This document shows positions 1 through 7,658 of a DNA stretch of 23,240 nucleotides, in pieces. The notes under the pieces were generated by a model. It saw only the letters and a list, made by a program, of their open reading frames with translations. It searched no databases and was not told the origin of the DNA. The stretch covers positions 1 through 23,240 of IMG/VR virus record IMGVR_UViG_3300021379_001501, one strand, 5' to 3'. Numbering within the stretch: the first letter of the stretch is position 1; the number at the start of each line of letters is the position of its first letter. The DNA comes from a virus. The translations under genes were made by a program, and so were the position numbers.

Positions 1-21
1 TCCCTAAATTATTGTTTTTTT

Positions 22-372
22 TTATTTATCTTCATAATATTTTTTGTATTCTAAAATTATAACTCTCTGTTCACCAATATATCTTTTCATATCATTTACA
101 ACTAGTGACAAATTCTTATAAGATTCTTCATCAACTGCGAACAAAGCAACACTCTTGCCACCTTCTCTTAGTTTCTTTACCACTTCTTCATAATTTTCGG
201 GGGTCACAACTAAAAATTCAAAATCTACCCAATTTACAGGTTTTGGCATAGGAAGATTCAAAGGAACCTTTTCTGTAAAAACCTGTTCTGTAACTACAAC
301 TTCTTTTGGCGTGAATGCAGAACAACCCGCCAACAAGAAAATCGAAGACATTAGTATATATTTATTCATCAT
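22..372 (-). CDS. Outer-membrane lipoprotein, spanin-like partner
   Basis: A 116-residue protein with a lipoprotein signal: MMNKYILMSSIFLLAGC, lipobox LAGC with Cys17. Ser18 after the cysteine favours outer-membrane sorting. The mature part has KVPLNLPMPKPVNWVDF (about 35-51) and a compact C-terminal alpha/beta-like region with ENYEEVVKKLREGG. Rz1-type o-spanins are usually shorter and proline-rich, so this one is unusually large, and the call rests on the pairing. It overlaps the membrane coiled-coil gene by ATGA. The stop lies almost at the left edge. Confidence 0.68.
   Translation of the reverse strand: MMNKYILMSSIFLLAGCSAFTPKEVVVTEQVFTEKVPLNLPMPKPVNWVDFEFLVVTPENYEEVVKKLREGGKSVALFAVDEESYKNLSLVVNDMKRYIGEQRVIILEYKKYYEDK
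23..30 (-). promoter_or_regulatory. Possible late-promoter variant GATAAATA
   Basis: GATAAATA overlaps the end of the lipoprotein gene and would serve the next gene, which begins beyond base 1. The same variant precedes the 937-residue gene. Confidence 0.35.
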
Positions 373-773
373 TTATTTTCCATTATACTGTCTGAAGTCA
401 ATTCTTCTATTCCTGCCTTTAAACTATTTTCAATATCTTTATTGATTATTCTTTGTACTAGTCCAGGCTTATTTTCTGCAAGATAACCAAGATCGTGTTC
501 TGATAACTTATTTCTCAAAACATCTACTTCGTTGTTTAACTTTCTACTTTCTTCCGTTACTCTACTATTTGCTTCTCTAACTTCTACAATTTCTTCATTC
601 AATCTTTCAATTTCTTGATCTTTTGAATTCACCGCCGTTTCTAACAATACATTGTTTTTAGCCAGTCTGTCAACATCTTCTTGCAAATTTTTTACATATA
701 AGTAACCACCACCGGCAACCGATAGTATTACTAATACAAGTGCAATCTTTGCTCCACTGAAAATACCCATCAT
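369..773 (-). CDS. Inner-membrane spanin-like protein
   Basis: A 134-residue protein with one N-terminal transmembrane helix (about 7-27, ALVLVILSVAGGGYLYV). A long charged coiled coil follows (about 30-95). The C-terminal part has HDLGYLAENKPGLVQRIINK. This is the layout of Rz-type i-spanins, which sit in the inner membrane with the coiled coil in the periplasm and help disrupt the outer membrane at lysis. The overlapping lipoprotein gene just downstream is the expected partner. No holin or endolysin gene is in the window. Two adjacent ATGs (773 and 770) are possible; 773 gives the ATGA overlap. Confidence 0.7.
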   Translation of the reverse strand: MMGIFSGAKIALVLVILSVAGGGYLYVKNLQEDVDRLAKNNVLLETAVNSKDQEIERLNEEIVEVREANSRVTEESRKLNNEVDVLRNKLSEHDLGYLAENKPGLVQRIINKDIENSLKAGIEELTSDSIMENK

Positions 774-1675
774 AAATCTCTATGTAAAATTATCATTGTT
801 CCGTGTTGTTGATCTTGTAAAACTATTCTCTTATTGGGGTTAGATTTTATGTATCTTCTGATATCGACAGCATCATCCTTTTCGATGAAGTTCTCCCATC
901 TACCATACTTCTTCTTGCCCCTCATAAATTTATTAAAAGAATCTGGTTTTACCTTGAATATTTTCATTCCTGCAAATTGGTGTGGGTCTTGAATAAATCC
1001 ACCAACATTAGAAGAATCTCCTACTACATTTGCAATGTCTTCAACAACAAATTCTTCCGCTATTTCTGGGTATGTCTGTTTCATAATCTTTGCAAGAGTT
1101 CTTCCATCCACTCCAGAATATGTTTTTGCAATCTGGTCAGAATAATAATTAATACTATGTCTCAATCCTCTTCTGCCACTTTCTTTCTTTTTTCTCTGCA
1201 AAACTTTTAACAAAGTATCAAGAGCGTGGTCGTATACTTTCTTTTTGGCAGTTTTTGATTGAACGGTATTTATTACATCATTATACCACATTTCATTTAA
1301 AGGTTCAACCTCTTTGTTGTGGTATTCTTCTTCTAAAATATTAATATAATCCAACAATGCAACCTCTAACAATTGCAAATCTTCTTGTTTTAAATTTTCT
1401 TTGTTTTCTTTTAGAAGTGCCATTGCAGCTGCATAAGTCGCAATTCTAGATCTACCGCCTGGAAATTTTTCTAAAATTCTTTTGAGATTGAAAATAATCT
1501 TATGGAAAACAGTAAATGATTTTTTTTCTGCATCCGTTTTCAATTGATTAGATTTTTTCAACTTGTTTCCCTTGTCATCAATAATACCATTCTTAAACGC
1601 CTCGGTTTCACTCCAAGGCGTTGTTAGAAGTTTAATAAATTGATATGCAAGGTAGGCATTAAATACTGATGCCAT
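770..1675 (-). CDS. Conserved late phage protein, probably virion-related
   Basis: A 301-residue protein. The N-terminal region FNAYLAYQFIKLLTTPWSET (5-24), then KNGIIDDKGNKLKKS and FNLKRILEKFPGGRSRIATY (62-81), is a pattern I associate with T4-like marine phages. The C-terminal third ends in RIVLQDQQHGTMIILHRDL and is less basic. No enzyme motif is visible. GGAGAG five bases before the ATG is a good ribosome-binding site. Its stop overlaps the spanin-like gene as ATGA. A structural role is inferred only from its place in the late block. Confidence 0.8.
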   Translation of the reverse strand: MASVFNAYLAYQFIKLLTTPWSETEAFKNGIIDDKGNKLKKSNQLKTDAEKKSFTVFHKIIFNLKRILEKFPGGRSRIATYAAAMALLKENKENLKQEDLQLLEVALLDYINILEEEYHNKEVEPLNEMWYNDVINTVQSKTAKKKVYDHALDTLLKVLQRKKKESGRRGLRHSINYYSDQIAKTYSGVDGRTLAKIMKQTYPEIAEEFVVEDIANVVGDSSNVGGFIQDPHQFAGMKIFKVKPDSFNKFMRGKKKYGRWENFIEKDDAVDIRRYIKSNPNKRIVLQDQQHGTMIILHRDL

Positions 1676-2070
1676 TATATCTCTCCTAGAATTTGTGTTA
1701 TGTGACTGTCTCTTTCAATCATACTACTATCAATAACTTTACCATCAATTCCTTCAATTTTATTTGGTAATCTATTTAGAAATTCCAAAAACGTTGCAAG
1801 AATATAATGTTGTTCTTCATCAATTTTCAAAAACAAAACTCTATTACAAGGCAATGTATTTAATACATTTAGTAATACTACTAAGTGATTTATTATCAAC
1901 CTTTCCTTCAAAATGCCTTTAGTATGATACTTATGAAAAAGTCTTTTGACATATTTTATTCTTTTCATGTCATCAAGAAACTCTTCCATACTATGGCATT
2001 GAGGATTATCATAATGTTTCATTTGATAGTTGGCTACATTTGTCTCCGTCAAATTTTCAAATTTTTCCAT
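1675..2070 (-). CDS. Conserved marine T4-like phage protein, function unknown
   Basis: A 131-residue protein beginning MEKFENLTETNVANYQ, with L-x-E at residues 7-9 and a loose similarity to the capsid-targeting leaders upstream. The core KRIKYVKRLFHKYHTKGILK (about 36-55) is followed by KERLIINHLVVLLNVLNTLP. These are features of a helical family I associate with marine T4-like phages and cannot assign. No catalytic motif or signal peptide is visible. The stop overlaps the next start as TAATG. Confidence 0.8.
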   Translation of the reverse strand: MEKFENLTETNVANYQMKHYDNPQCHSMEEFLDDMKRIKYVKRLFHKYHTKGILKERLIINHLVVLLNVLNTLPCNRVLFLKIDEEQHYILATFLEFLNRLPNKIEGIDGKVIDSSMIERDSHITQILGEI

Positions 2071-2089
2071 GTTATATTTTCTTTTATTA

Positions 2090-2452
2090 TTATGATGGTA
2101 AAACCTCTGTTAATTCAGAGATCAAATCTTCTTTCTTTTTTCTTCTGTCCAATTCAATCCCATGTTCTCTACCAAGAGCTTCTAATTCAAGTTTAGTCAA
2201 ATTTTCTAATTCGCCAGGCCGATCAGATTCCTCTGAATCAGATTCTTCAGAACCAGATTCTGGTGTTTCAACAACCTCTACCTTTTTCTTCGCAGCAGAC
2301 TTTTTCTTTGGTGGTGCAAGTTCATCAATCTTATCTTTTAATCCATTGATTTTTTTGTATACTTCACCAGTTTTTTCGTTTTCCCATCCACGATTGGTCG
2401 CTACTGCGTTCTTCATCCACTTCGCTGGGGTCGCCCATTTAGGTAATGACAT
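2090..2452 (-). CDS. SAP-like small protein with lysine-rich linker
   Basis: A 120-residue protein. The N-terminal block PKWATPAKWMKNAVATNRGW (5-23) is followed by GEVYKKINGL. A basic/acidic low-complexity linker (about 46-80) leads to a C-terminal helix-extended-helix, LTKLELEALGREHGIELD then KKKEDLISELTEVL (about 85-118). That has the form of a SAP or LEM/Rho-N-like motif (first helix, GI turn, basic residues, LI-x-x-L). SAP motifs often bind DNA; here DNA binding is inferred. Its late position suggests a virion or packaging role. It starts 12 bases after the 937-residue gene. Confidence 0.75.
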   Translation of the reverse strand: MSLPKWATPAKWMKNAVATNRGWENEKTGEVYKKINGLKDKIDELAPPKKKSAAKKKVEVVETPESGSEESDSEESDRPGELENLTKLELEALGREHGIELDRRKKKEDLISELTEVLPS

Positions 2453-2464
2453 TTAAGTTCTCCT

Positions 2465-5278
2465 CTACTTTATATAATTTGCAATTTTTCTAGCTCTGGA
2501 TTTATTACCATATTTTTCCATCGCCATTTTTTCTACTTCTTGCTTGACTTGTTTTGTATTATATTTAGGGTTCATTTCTCTAACGATTTCTCCCATTTCT
2601 TTTGCATCTTTTTTATCTGCATTTTCAATGATTGTGTTGATTTCGTTAATCTCTTCCCTTTTCATAATTTTATACGCAAGGTCAACTAACTTAGGTAGTG
2701 GAAGTTTTTCCATTTTAGACTTATTAGAATCATTAACCTTATCGTATATTTGAACAACTGCAGATGCAGTAAACAAATCAACCATAGTCCCTTTAATTTT
2801 CTTTGCCTGTTTGTTATCAACGATATCTCTCATATCATCGATAATAGATTCTGTAAGTTGGAAATCTTCCATGCAATGTTGCGCCATTAAAGGACGGCCA
2901 ATCATTTGTTTTTTGCGAGACTTCGCAATTTTCAAAGTTTTCTTATCTTTAATTTTCATTGGTGGAAGTTGAGAAGTTGAAATGATTGACTTTGCACCCT
3001 TCTCATCAGAAGCAGTTCCAACAACCTTGTTATCATCAGCGGTATCATATACAATAAACGGTTCCTTTAACTCCACGAAAAGTTCTACTTCTTCTTTCAG
3101 TCCAAGTTTCTTTGCAAGGTCTGCAGCATCTTTACCCATTCCGTAAGAGTTGTCTTTAATTCTCTGTTTAAACCACTTTTTAATTACTGGACGAGCATCA
3201 CCCTTTGGATTTCTCTTACCAGCAGCATAAAGGTCGTCAAACAATTCATCGTCACCCAACAGACTATAAAGTGCATCTGTTGCGTCATCTCCCTCTTTTC
3301 CAAGAGTAATTGGTTTAGACATCAATTTCTTCAATGCAGTCACTTCGGATGACTTGTCAGCAAATGCCCAAGTACCTTCTTGCAAATCTTCATTTGTTAA
3401 TTGAATTGCTTTATAAACTGCAGGATCATCAGAAAGCCCTTTTGCAATCTTTTCAATTGTTTTAACAATCTGTGTCATATTCCCACCCTTCCAACGAGGG
3501 TCGTTTAGAACACCAAACGCCATCTTGTATTGTTTTTTGGAATATTTTTTCTCATTAAGATTTTCTAAGTCTTCAAATATCTTGGACGCTTGACGAAGGT
3601 TAATAGTATTAATCGTACCCATATCATCTAGAGTTCTAAATCTAATACCTCTTCTATCTAATTGCAATTCAACATCATATACTTTTCCGTCCTTTCCACG
3701 AATAGAACGTATAATTCCATTTTTAAGTTTTGGATTGCTACCCTTAATTTTTGGAGCAGCTTCTTGTAATTCTTCTTTGACAAATTTTGTTAGTGACACA
3801 CCCATATCTCCCCATGCTAGTGAAGCATCTCCACCTTTTCTACTGTATAAGAAAAATTTAGTTCTGTTGCGAGGATCGGTAGCAGAACCAAGAGAAACTT
3901 TTTCTACGTCATACTTTGCACTCTTCGACTTACCCTTTACAACCAAAGTCTCCTTATGTCCCTTTTTCATCGATGAATCAAAATGCACAGTTACTTTATC
4001 ACCCTTCTTCAATTTTTCAAAATCCTTACGAGCAACCAACATCTCACTTAAAACTTCTTCTTGATATAAATCCCACTCTTCGTGAGACATTGTTCCAACT
4101 TCTTCTTTATACATATTGAGTTCATATCTTTTGTTGTCCAAGTTTGCAACTTGAATTTGGACACCTCTAGATTTACCTCTCTTATCAGTACCCATTAAAC
4201 GATATGAATTTGTTTTTCCACTGGATGGTTTTCTAGGGCCCATAGCAACTTTATCATCAATTTCTTCTGGGTCAATTTCGATTCCAAACTTTTTCTTAGC
4301 AAAATCATATGCATGTTTCATTGCACTAGAAAAATCTTTATGATATAGTTCATATCCAGTTGACGATTTAGCCTCTTCCAACTCTTCTCCAACAAGTCTT
4401 TTTGCATACGCATCAAACGACTTTTGATCTTCTACAGAGTCTTTGCCTTTACCTTTACCTTGGAAAAGTTCTCTCCATGCCTTTCCGTTCTTATATTTTT
4501 TGAAGTATGCTTGCAGTTTAGCAGCAGTTTCCCTGTCAATATTTACAATTTCTTTATCATCATAGGATAAACTTCCAATTGCAGCTTTGCCGGCTTTAAC
4601 TTCCCAACGTTCTTCTAAAATTTTATTAAAAATTTCTTCAGTGGTAATATCTTCTTTTTTATATCCAAGTTTCTTCAATTTCTCTTTAAATGCAGACTGT
4701 CTACCATCAAATTGTTTTTCGTTAGAAAGGTCTTTTTTACCTTGGTCTTTATACATTAATTTCTGGAGTTTTTCTTTAAAGGCCTTTGTTCTACCGTCCA
4801 ACTTGTATTCTTCTTTTTCTACTTCATGATATCCTTTACCATCACAATGGTCACACCCTTTACCTTCGCATTCTGGACATTCAACCTTTTCCATTTCTTC
4901 TTTTTTGATTTCTATAGAATCTTTTACTGCATTTTCTAAGTGTCCTTTATCATCACACATATCGCATCCTTTACCTTCACACTTAACGCAAGGAATCTTT
5001 CCTTCTTTTACCGCCTTCGCAACTTTATCAGAAATCGTGACAGGGTACTCCTTATCGCCGAATTTGAATTTTTTCTTGCCCGCTGATTTTGCGGCACTAG
5101 CAGCCCCAATAAAGTCTGCGACATCTTCTTCCCTTACCTTTTTTGCAACATCCTTACTGATAGTAACAGGATACTCTTTATCGCCAAGTTTGAATTTTTT
5201 CTTACCAGCAGCTTGGGCGGCAGAAGCGGCCCCAATAAAGGCAGCAATATCTTCAATTGTCATATTCTTTTTAAACAT
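2465..5278 (-). CDS. 937-residue lysine-rich mosaic virion-type polyprotein
   Basis: No enzyme is recognised. The N-terminus holds two 42-residue tandem repeats (9-50 and 51-92). Two CxxCxGxGCxxC zinc modules follow (C97/C100/C105/C108 and C134/C137/C142/C145), like the DnaJ cysteine-rich motif. Next are two copies of an xDGRxxAFKEKLxKL helix (160-177 and 190-207). The remaining roughly 700 residues are small basic domains separated by L-x-E linkers ending near 223, 302, 412, 506, 576, 634, 739 and 810, for example ELEE/AKSS and LQEGTWAF. T4-type prohead protease cuts after (L/I)-x-E, so a family of internal peptides is likely. A large single structural protein is the alternative. It has its own late-promoter variant and a good ribosome-binding site. 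Confidence 0.85.
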   Translation of the reverse strand: MFKKNMTIEDIAAFIGAASAAQAAGKKKFKLGDKEYPVTISKDVAKKVREEDVADFIGAASAAKSAGKKKFKFGDKEYPVTISDKVAKAVKEGKIPCVKCEGKGCDMCDDKGHLENAVKDSIEIKKEEMEKVECPECEGKGCDHCDGKGYHEVEKEEYKLDGRTKAFKEKLQKLMYKDQGKKDLSNEKQFDGRQSAFKEKLKKLGYKKEDITTEEIFNKILEERWEVKAGKAAIGSLSYDDKEIVNIDRETAAKLQAYFKKYKNGKAWRELFQGKGKGKDSVEDQKSFDAYAKRLVGEELEEAKSSTGYELYHKDFSSAMKHAYDFAKKKFGIEIDPEEIDDKVAMGPRKPSSGKTNSYRLMGTDKRGKSRGVQIQVANLDNKRYELNMYKEEVGTMSHEEWDLYQEEVLSEMLVARKDFEKLKKGDKVTVHFDSSMKKGHKETLVVKGKSKSAKYDVEKVSLGSATDPRNRTKFFLYSRKGGDASLAWGDMGVSLTKFVKEELQEAAPKIKGSNPKLKNGIIRSIRGKDGKVYDVELQLDRRGIRFRTLDDMGTINTINLRQASKIFEDLENLNEKKYSKKQYKMAFGVLNDPRWKGGNMTQIVKTIEKIAKGLSDDPAVYKAIQLTNEDLQEGTWAFADKSSEVTALKKLMSKPITLGKEGDDATDALYSLLGDDELFDDLYAAGKRNPKGDARPVIKKWFKQRIKDNSYGMGKDAADLAKKLGLKEEVELFVELKEPFIVYDTADDNKVVGTASDEKGAKSIISTSQLPPMKIKDKKTLKIAKSRKKQMIGRPLMAQHCMEDFQLTESIIDDMRDIVDNKQAKKIKGTMVDLFTASAVVQIYDKVNDSNKSKMEKLPLPKLVDLAYKIMKREEINEINTIIENADKKDAKEMGEIVREMNPKYNTKQVKQEVEKMAMEKYGNKSRARKIANYIK
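4658..4801 (-). repeat. Duplicated DGR-AFKEKL helix repeat
   Basis: Two 18-codon copies at 4748-4801 and 4658-4711 share xDGRxxAFKEKLxKLxYK. The phase is 30 codons. Confidence 0.8.
4844..4990 (-). repeat. Duplicated zinc-finger-like CxxCxGxGCxxC modules
   Basis: The first module spans 4955-4990 and the second 4844-4879, 37 codons apart. Each has four cysteines and glycines in the DnaJ-like CxxCxGxG spacing. The second is followed by the complete DGKG; the first has DDKG. Confidence 0.85.
5003..5254 (-). repeat. Tandem 126-bp coding repeat (2 copies)
   Basis: Codons 9-50 and 51-92 of the 937-residue protein tile exactly end to end. Both contain FIGAASAA, AGKKKFK, GDKEYPVTIS and VAK. The copies are at 5129-5254 and 5003-5128. 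Confidence 0.9.
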
Positions 5279-5299
5279 GAAAAATCTCCGTTTTTTTAT

Positions 5300-5307
5300 T
5301 ATTTATC
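5300..5307 (-). promoter_or_regulatory. Late-promoter variant GATAAATA
   Basis: GATAAATA fits the NATAAATA late-promoter form reported for T4-like cyanophages. It lies between the 783-residue gene (TAG stop 5307-5309) and the 937-residue gene (ATG at 5278), about 22 bases before the start. GGAG (ribosome-binding site) lies seven bases before that ATG. Confidence 0.5.
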
Positions 5308-7658
5308 TATTTTTTAACCTTGGCCCACAAATCCGCATCACCAGTAGTTCTCGTTTTTCCACCTGTAATAAATGAATTCACCCTTGCAAACGCCCATTGT
5401 TGTGGAGTGGTTCCTGGCCTATGACCACCTTTCCATGCGGCCATACCTCTATCATATACCTTTTTCAGAATTTCATATGAAATGCCAGATTTATCTGCCT
5501 TCTTAACTAGTCCAGCAATCTTAGCTTCGTCTAGTGTCTCCGCACTATCTTCACCAAACATTTGCTTGTATTTCTTAGTATATTGTGAAGGTTTCGTTTT
5601 TGCATCTGCATCGCCAGGCGCTGGTTTATAAGAAGAGTCTTTTCCATCTGGCTTAGATGCCTGTTTTTTAAAGTGGGCAGCTCTTTTATCTTTAGTTGAC
5701 TTGGACATCTCATCACCATCAGCATCTTTTGCATAATACTTTTTTGGTTGAGATCCCTCTTTGTCTTTGATATCTGGGTCTTGAGTTGTCTTTCTTTCAA
5801 AAAGAAATTGAGAAAAACTTTTTATCTCTGCATCTTCGTTAACTGCCTTCATCACATCTTGCCAACTCATTTTATATGCTAGTTTGTCTCCAATCTTTCT
5901 CGCAAGCTTACGGCGAGCCGCAATCTTATCTTTTAAGGTTGGTTCAATAACATCTTTTTTCTTTTTAACTTTTACTGTTTTGGAAGACCCTCTTGGTCTG
6001 TGTAACCATGCAATCTCTTCTAAATCTTCTGTAGAATAACCAAGTTTCTTTTTCAGAATATTCATTGCAGTTGCCATCTTAACTTGCATCCACTCATCAC
6101 CGTATCTTTTCTTAAAATCATCATCTGGCAAATCTTTTGCAATCTTTTCTAAATCCTTTTCTCTTTCTGGATTCATCTTAAAATCTTCTGGAACACAATT
6201 AGGAACATCTTTACCACTCTTCTTTTTCATTCCTACTTGTTTGTAGCCAGGCCAACAATCTTCTATTTTATTACCGTCTTTGTCATATTTACCAGACTTC
6301 TTTTTAGCGATTGCAATTGCAGCCTGTTGGGCTCGAGATACACCTTCATCTTTTCCAGTAATCCTATCACGGAAATCTTTTTTAACTTCACCATCAGTAA
6401 CTTTCTCAACATCTTTAATAATCTTTGGATTTTTTAACATTTTGCGTAGGTTATTTTTAACTTCCCCAGCACTACTTGCATCTACATAAAAAGTGGGCAA
6501 TCCTTCAATATCTACTTGATAATTCGCTTCCTCAAGACTTTCATATTTCAATTCTTTACTTGATGTAGAAAAATTCTTTTTACGCATTATTGTTTTGTGA
6601 ACAACCTCAAAATCACCATTCTTATAATTGATAACTACAGGTAAATTTAAGTTGGTTGACATGTCTTTGAGAACTGCTTCGATGTCGGGGTTCGCCTTGA
6701 TCTGAGAACCCTTTTTCTTCTGAATCTTTTTGAAAAACTTTTGAAGTTCCGCTACTTTAATTTCTGGGTCATTTCTTTTATCATTCATTCTGTCAACAAA
6801 ATGTCTTGTAAATGTAACATCAATATCATACTTTGCAAGCATTCTATCTGCGAATTTTTCTAAATCGTCTATTTGTTTTTGAGACACTTCTTCATTGTTG
6901 TATATTCTTTTATACACAGTTGCATAATCGTCATCGATACCGATTTTAAAATCCAACTCTTTATAAACAGATTCTATTAACATTTCATCTTCGATATCTT
7001 CTACAATCTCTACAAATTCTGTTTCAATAAAACGTGAAAAGTCCGAATTAGTTGCTTCAAGAAACTCTGACAATTCTTCACTTATATTCATCGCCTTTCT
7101 AAGAGTATCAAATAATTTTTTTCCGTTAGACTTTTCAAACGCAGATGGTAAACCATTTTTAAAACTATCATAGTCATTTGCAGCAGCTGCAGCTCTCATC
7201 TTAGATGCAGACATTCCAGTAACACCTTCTGCATCTGGATCTCTTTCTCCTGCAGAGACTACTTCGATACCACCTTTAAAATCATAGAAACCATGACTTC
7301 CTTTTTTACCATTGTATTTGTTAAGTGTAGTTTTAAATTCTGTAACTCTATCTCCACCGACAACCATAATACATCTCTTATAACCCATATCATATAGCAT
7401 AGGCGCAATCATAAATGCAGTTTTTGCATTTCTATTAGAGATGATATTACGAGAATATTTTGGAAACATCTTTTTCATAAAACCAACTTTAGTTTTATGA
7501 TCTAAAGGATCCTTTTTGTCATTTTGCGAATGACTAGGAAATACCATAAAATCGGCGCCTTCTTTTTTGGCAACCGATGCAAGTTTTTCTATAAGTTTTT
7601 CGTGTCCTGTGGTTGGGGGATTAAACCTACCAAATGTAAAAACTACTGTATCTTTCAT
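5307..7658 (-). CDS. 783-residue mosaic protein: N-terminal nucleotidylyltransferase plus virion-type modules
   Basis: Residues 1-190 form a cytidylyltransferase/NMN-adenylyltransferase-like domain: VVFTFGRFNPPTTGH (TTGH at 16-19, the HxGH site with the first His replaced) and GMSASKMR (148-155, the ISxTxxR site). Further modules follow: one with FTRHFVDRMNDKRND (283-297), a basic one with DCWPGYKQVGMKKKSG and NCVPE (467-491), a lysine-rich one with SYKPAPGDADAKTKP (676-690), and a C-terminal one with RGMAAWKGGHRPGTTPQQWA (737-756). L-x-E sites at linkers (ending 198, 377, 548, 621, 711) suggest prohead-protease processing. IKSFSQFLFE at 612-621 is an internal copy of the capsid-targeting peptide. 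Substrate unknown; NAD or sugar-nucleotide metabolism is possible. Confidence 0.88.
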   Translation of the reverse strand: MKDTVVFTFGRFNPPTTGHEKLIEKLASVAKKEGADFMVFPSHSQNDKKDPLDHKTKVGFMKKMFPKYSRNIISNRNAKTAFMIAPMLYDMGYKRCIMVVGGDRVTEFKTTLNKYNGKKGSHGFYDFKGGIEVVSAGERDPDAEGVTGMSASKMRAAAAANDYDSFKNGLPSAFEKSNGKKLFDTLRKAMNISEELSEFLEATNSDFSRFIETEFVEIVEDIEDEMLIESVYKELDFKIGIDDDYATVYKRIYNNEEVSQKQIDDLEKFADRMLAKYDIDVTFTRHFVDRMNDKRNDPEIKVAELQKFFKKIQKKKGSQIKANPDIEAVLKDMSTNLNLPVVINYKNGDFEVVHKTIMRKKNFSTSSKELKYESLEEANYQVDIEGLPTFYVDASSAGEVKNNLRKMLKNPKIIKDVEKVTDGEVKKDFRDRITGKDEGVSRAQQAAIAIAKKKSGKYDKDGNKIEDCWPGYKQVGMKKKSGKDVPNCVPEDFKMNPEREKDLEKIAKDLPDDDFKKRYGDEWMQVKMATAMNILKKKLGYSTEDLEEIAWLHRPRGSSKTVKVKKKKDVIEPTLKDKIAARRKLARKIGDKLAYKMSWQDVMKAVNEDAEIKSFSQFLFERKTTQDPDIKDKEGSQPKKYYAKDADGDEMSKSTKDKRAAHFKKQASKPDGKDSSYKPAPGDADAKTKPSQYTKKYKQMFGEDSAETLDEAKIAGLVKKADKSGISYEILKKVYDRGMAAWKGGHRPGTTPQQWAFARVNSFITGGKTRTTGDADLWAKVKK
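5796..5825 (-). other. Internal capsid-targeting-like decapeptide
   Basis: Codons 612-621 of the 783-residue protein encode IKSFSQFLFE, matching the pattern K-(T/S)-(F/Y)-x-x-(F/Y)-(I/L)-x-E seen at the N-termini of neighbouring proteins. It lies between two modules and may mark an old gene fusion. Confidence 0.55.

Noticed and set aside
359-365. AATAAATA near the start of the lipoprotein gene
   Set aside because: It is inside the coding sequence just after the ATG and cannot serve that gene.
2040-2456. Plus-strand open frames such as 2040-2456, 4905-5375 and 9711-10088
   Set aside because: They lie antisense to well-supported minus-strand genes and show no recognisable motif. Many translate to Ser/Leu/Phe-rich sequence expected from the reverse of Lys/Glu-rich coding DNA.
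5531-5800. 89-residue minus-strand open frame within the 783-residue gene
   Set aside because: An alternative frame of a Lys/Ser-rich coding region without a ribosome-binding site or motif.
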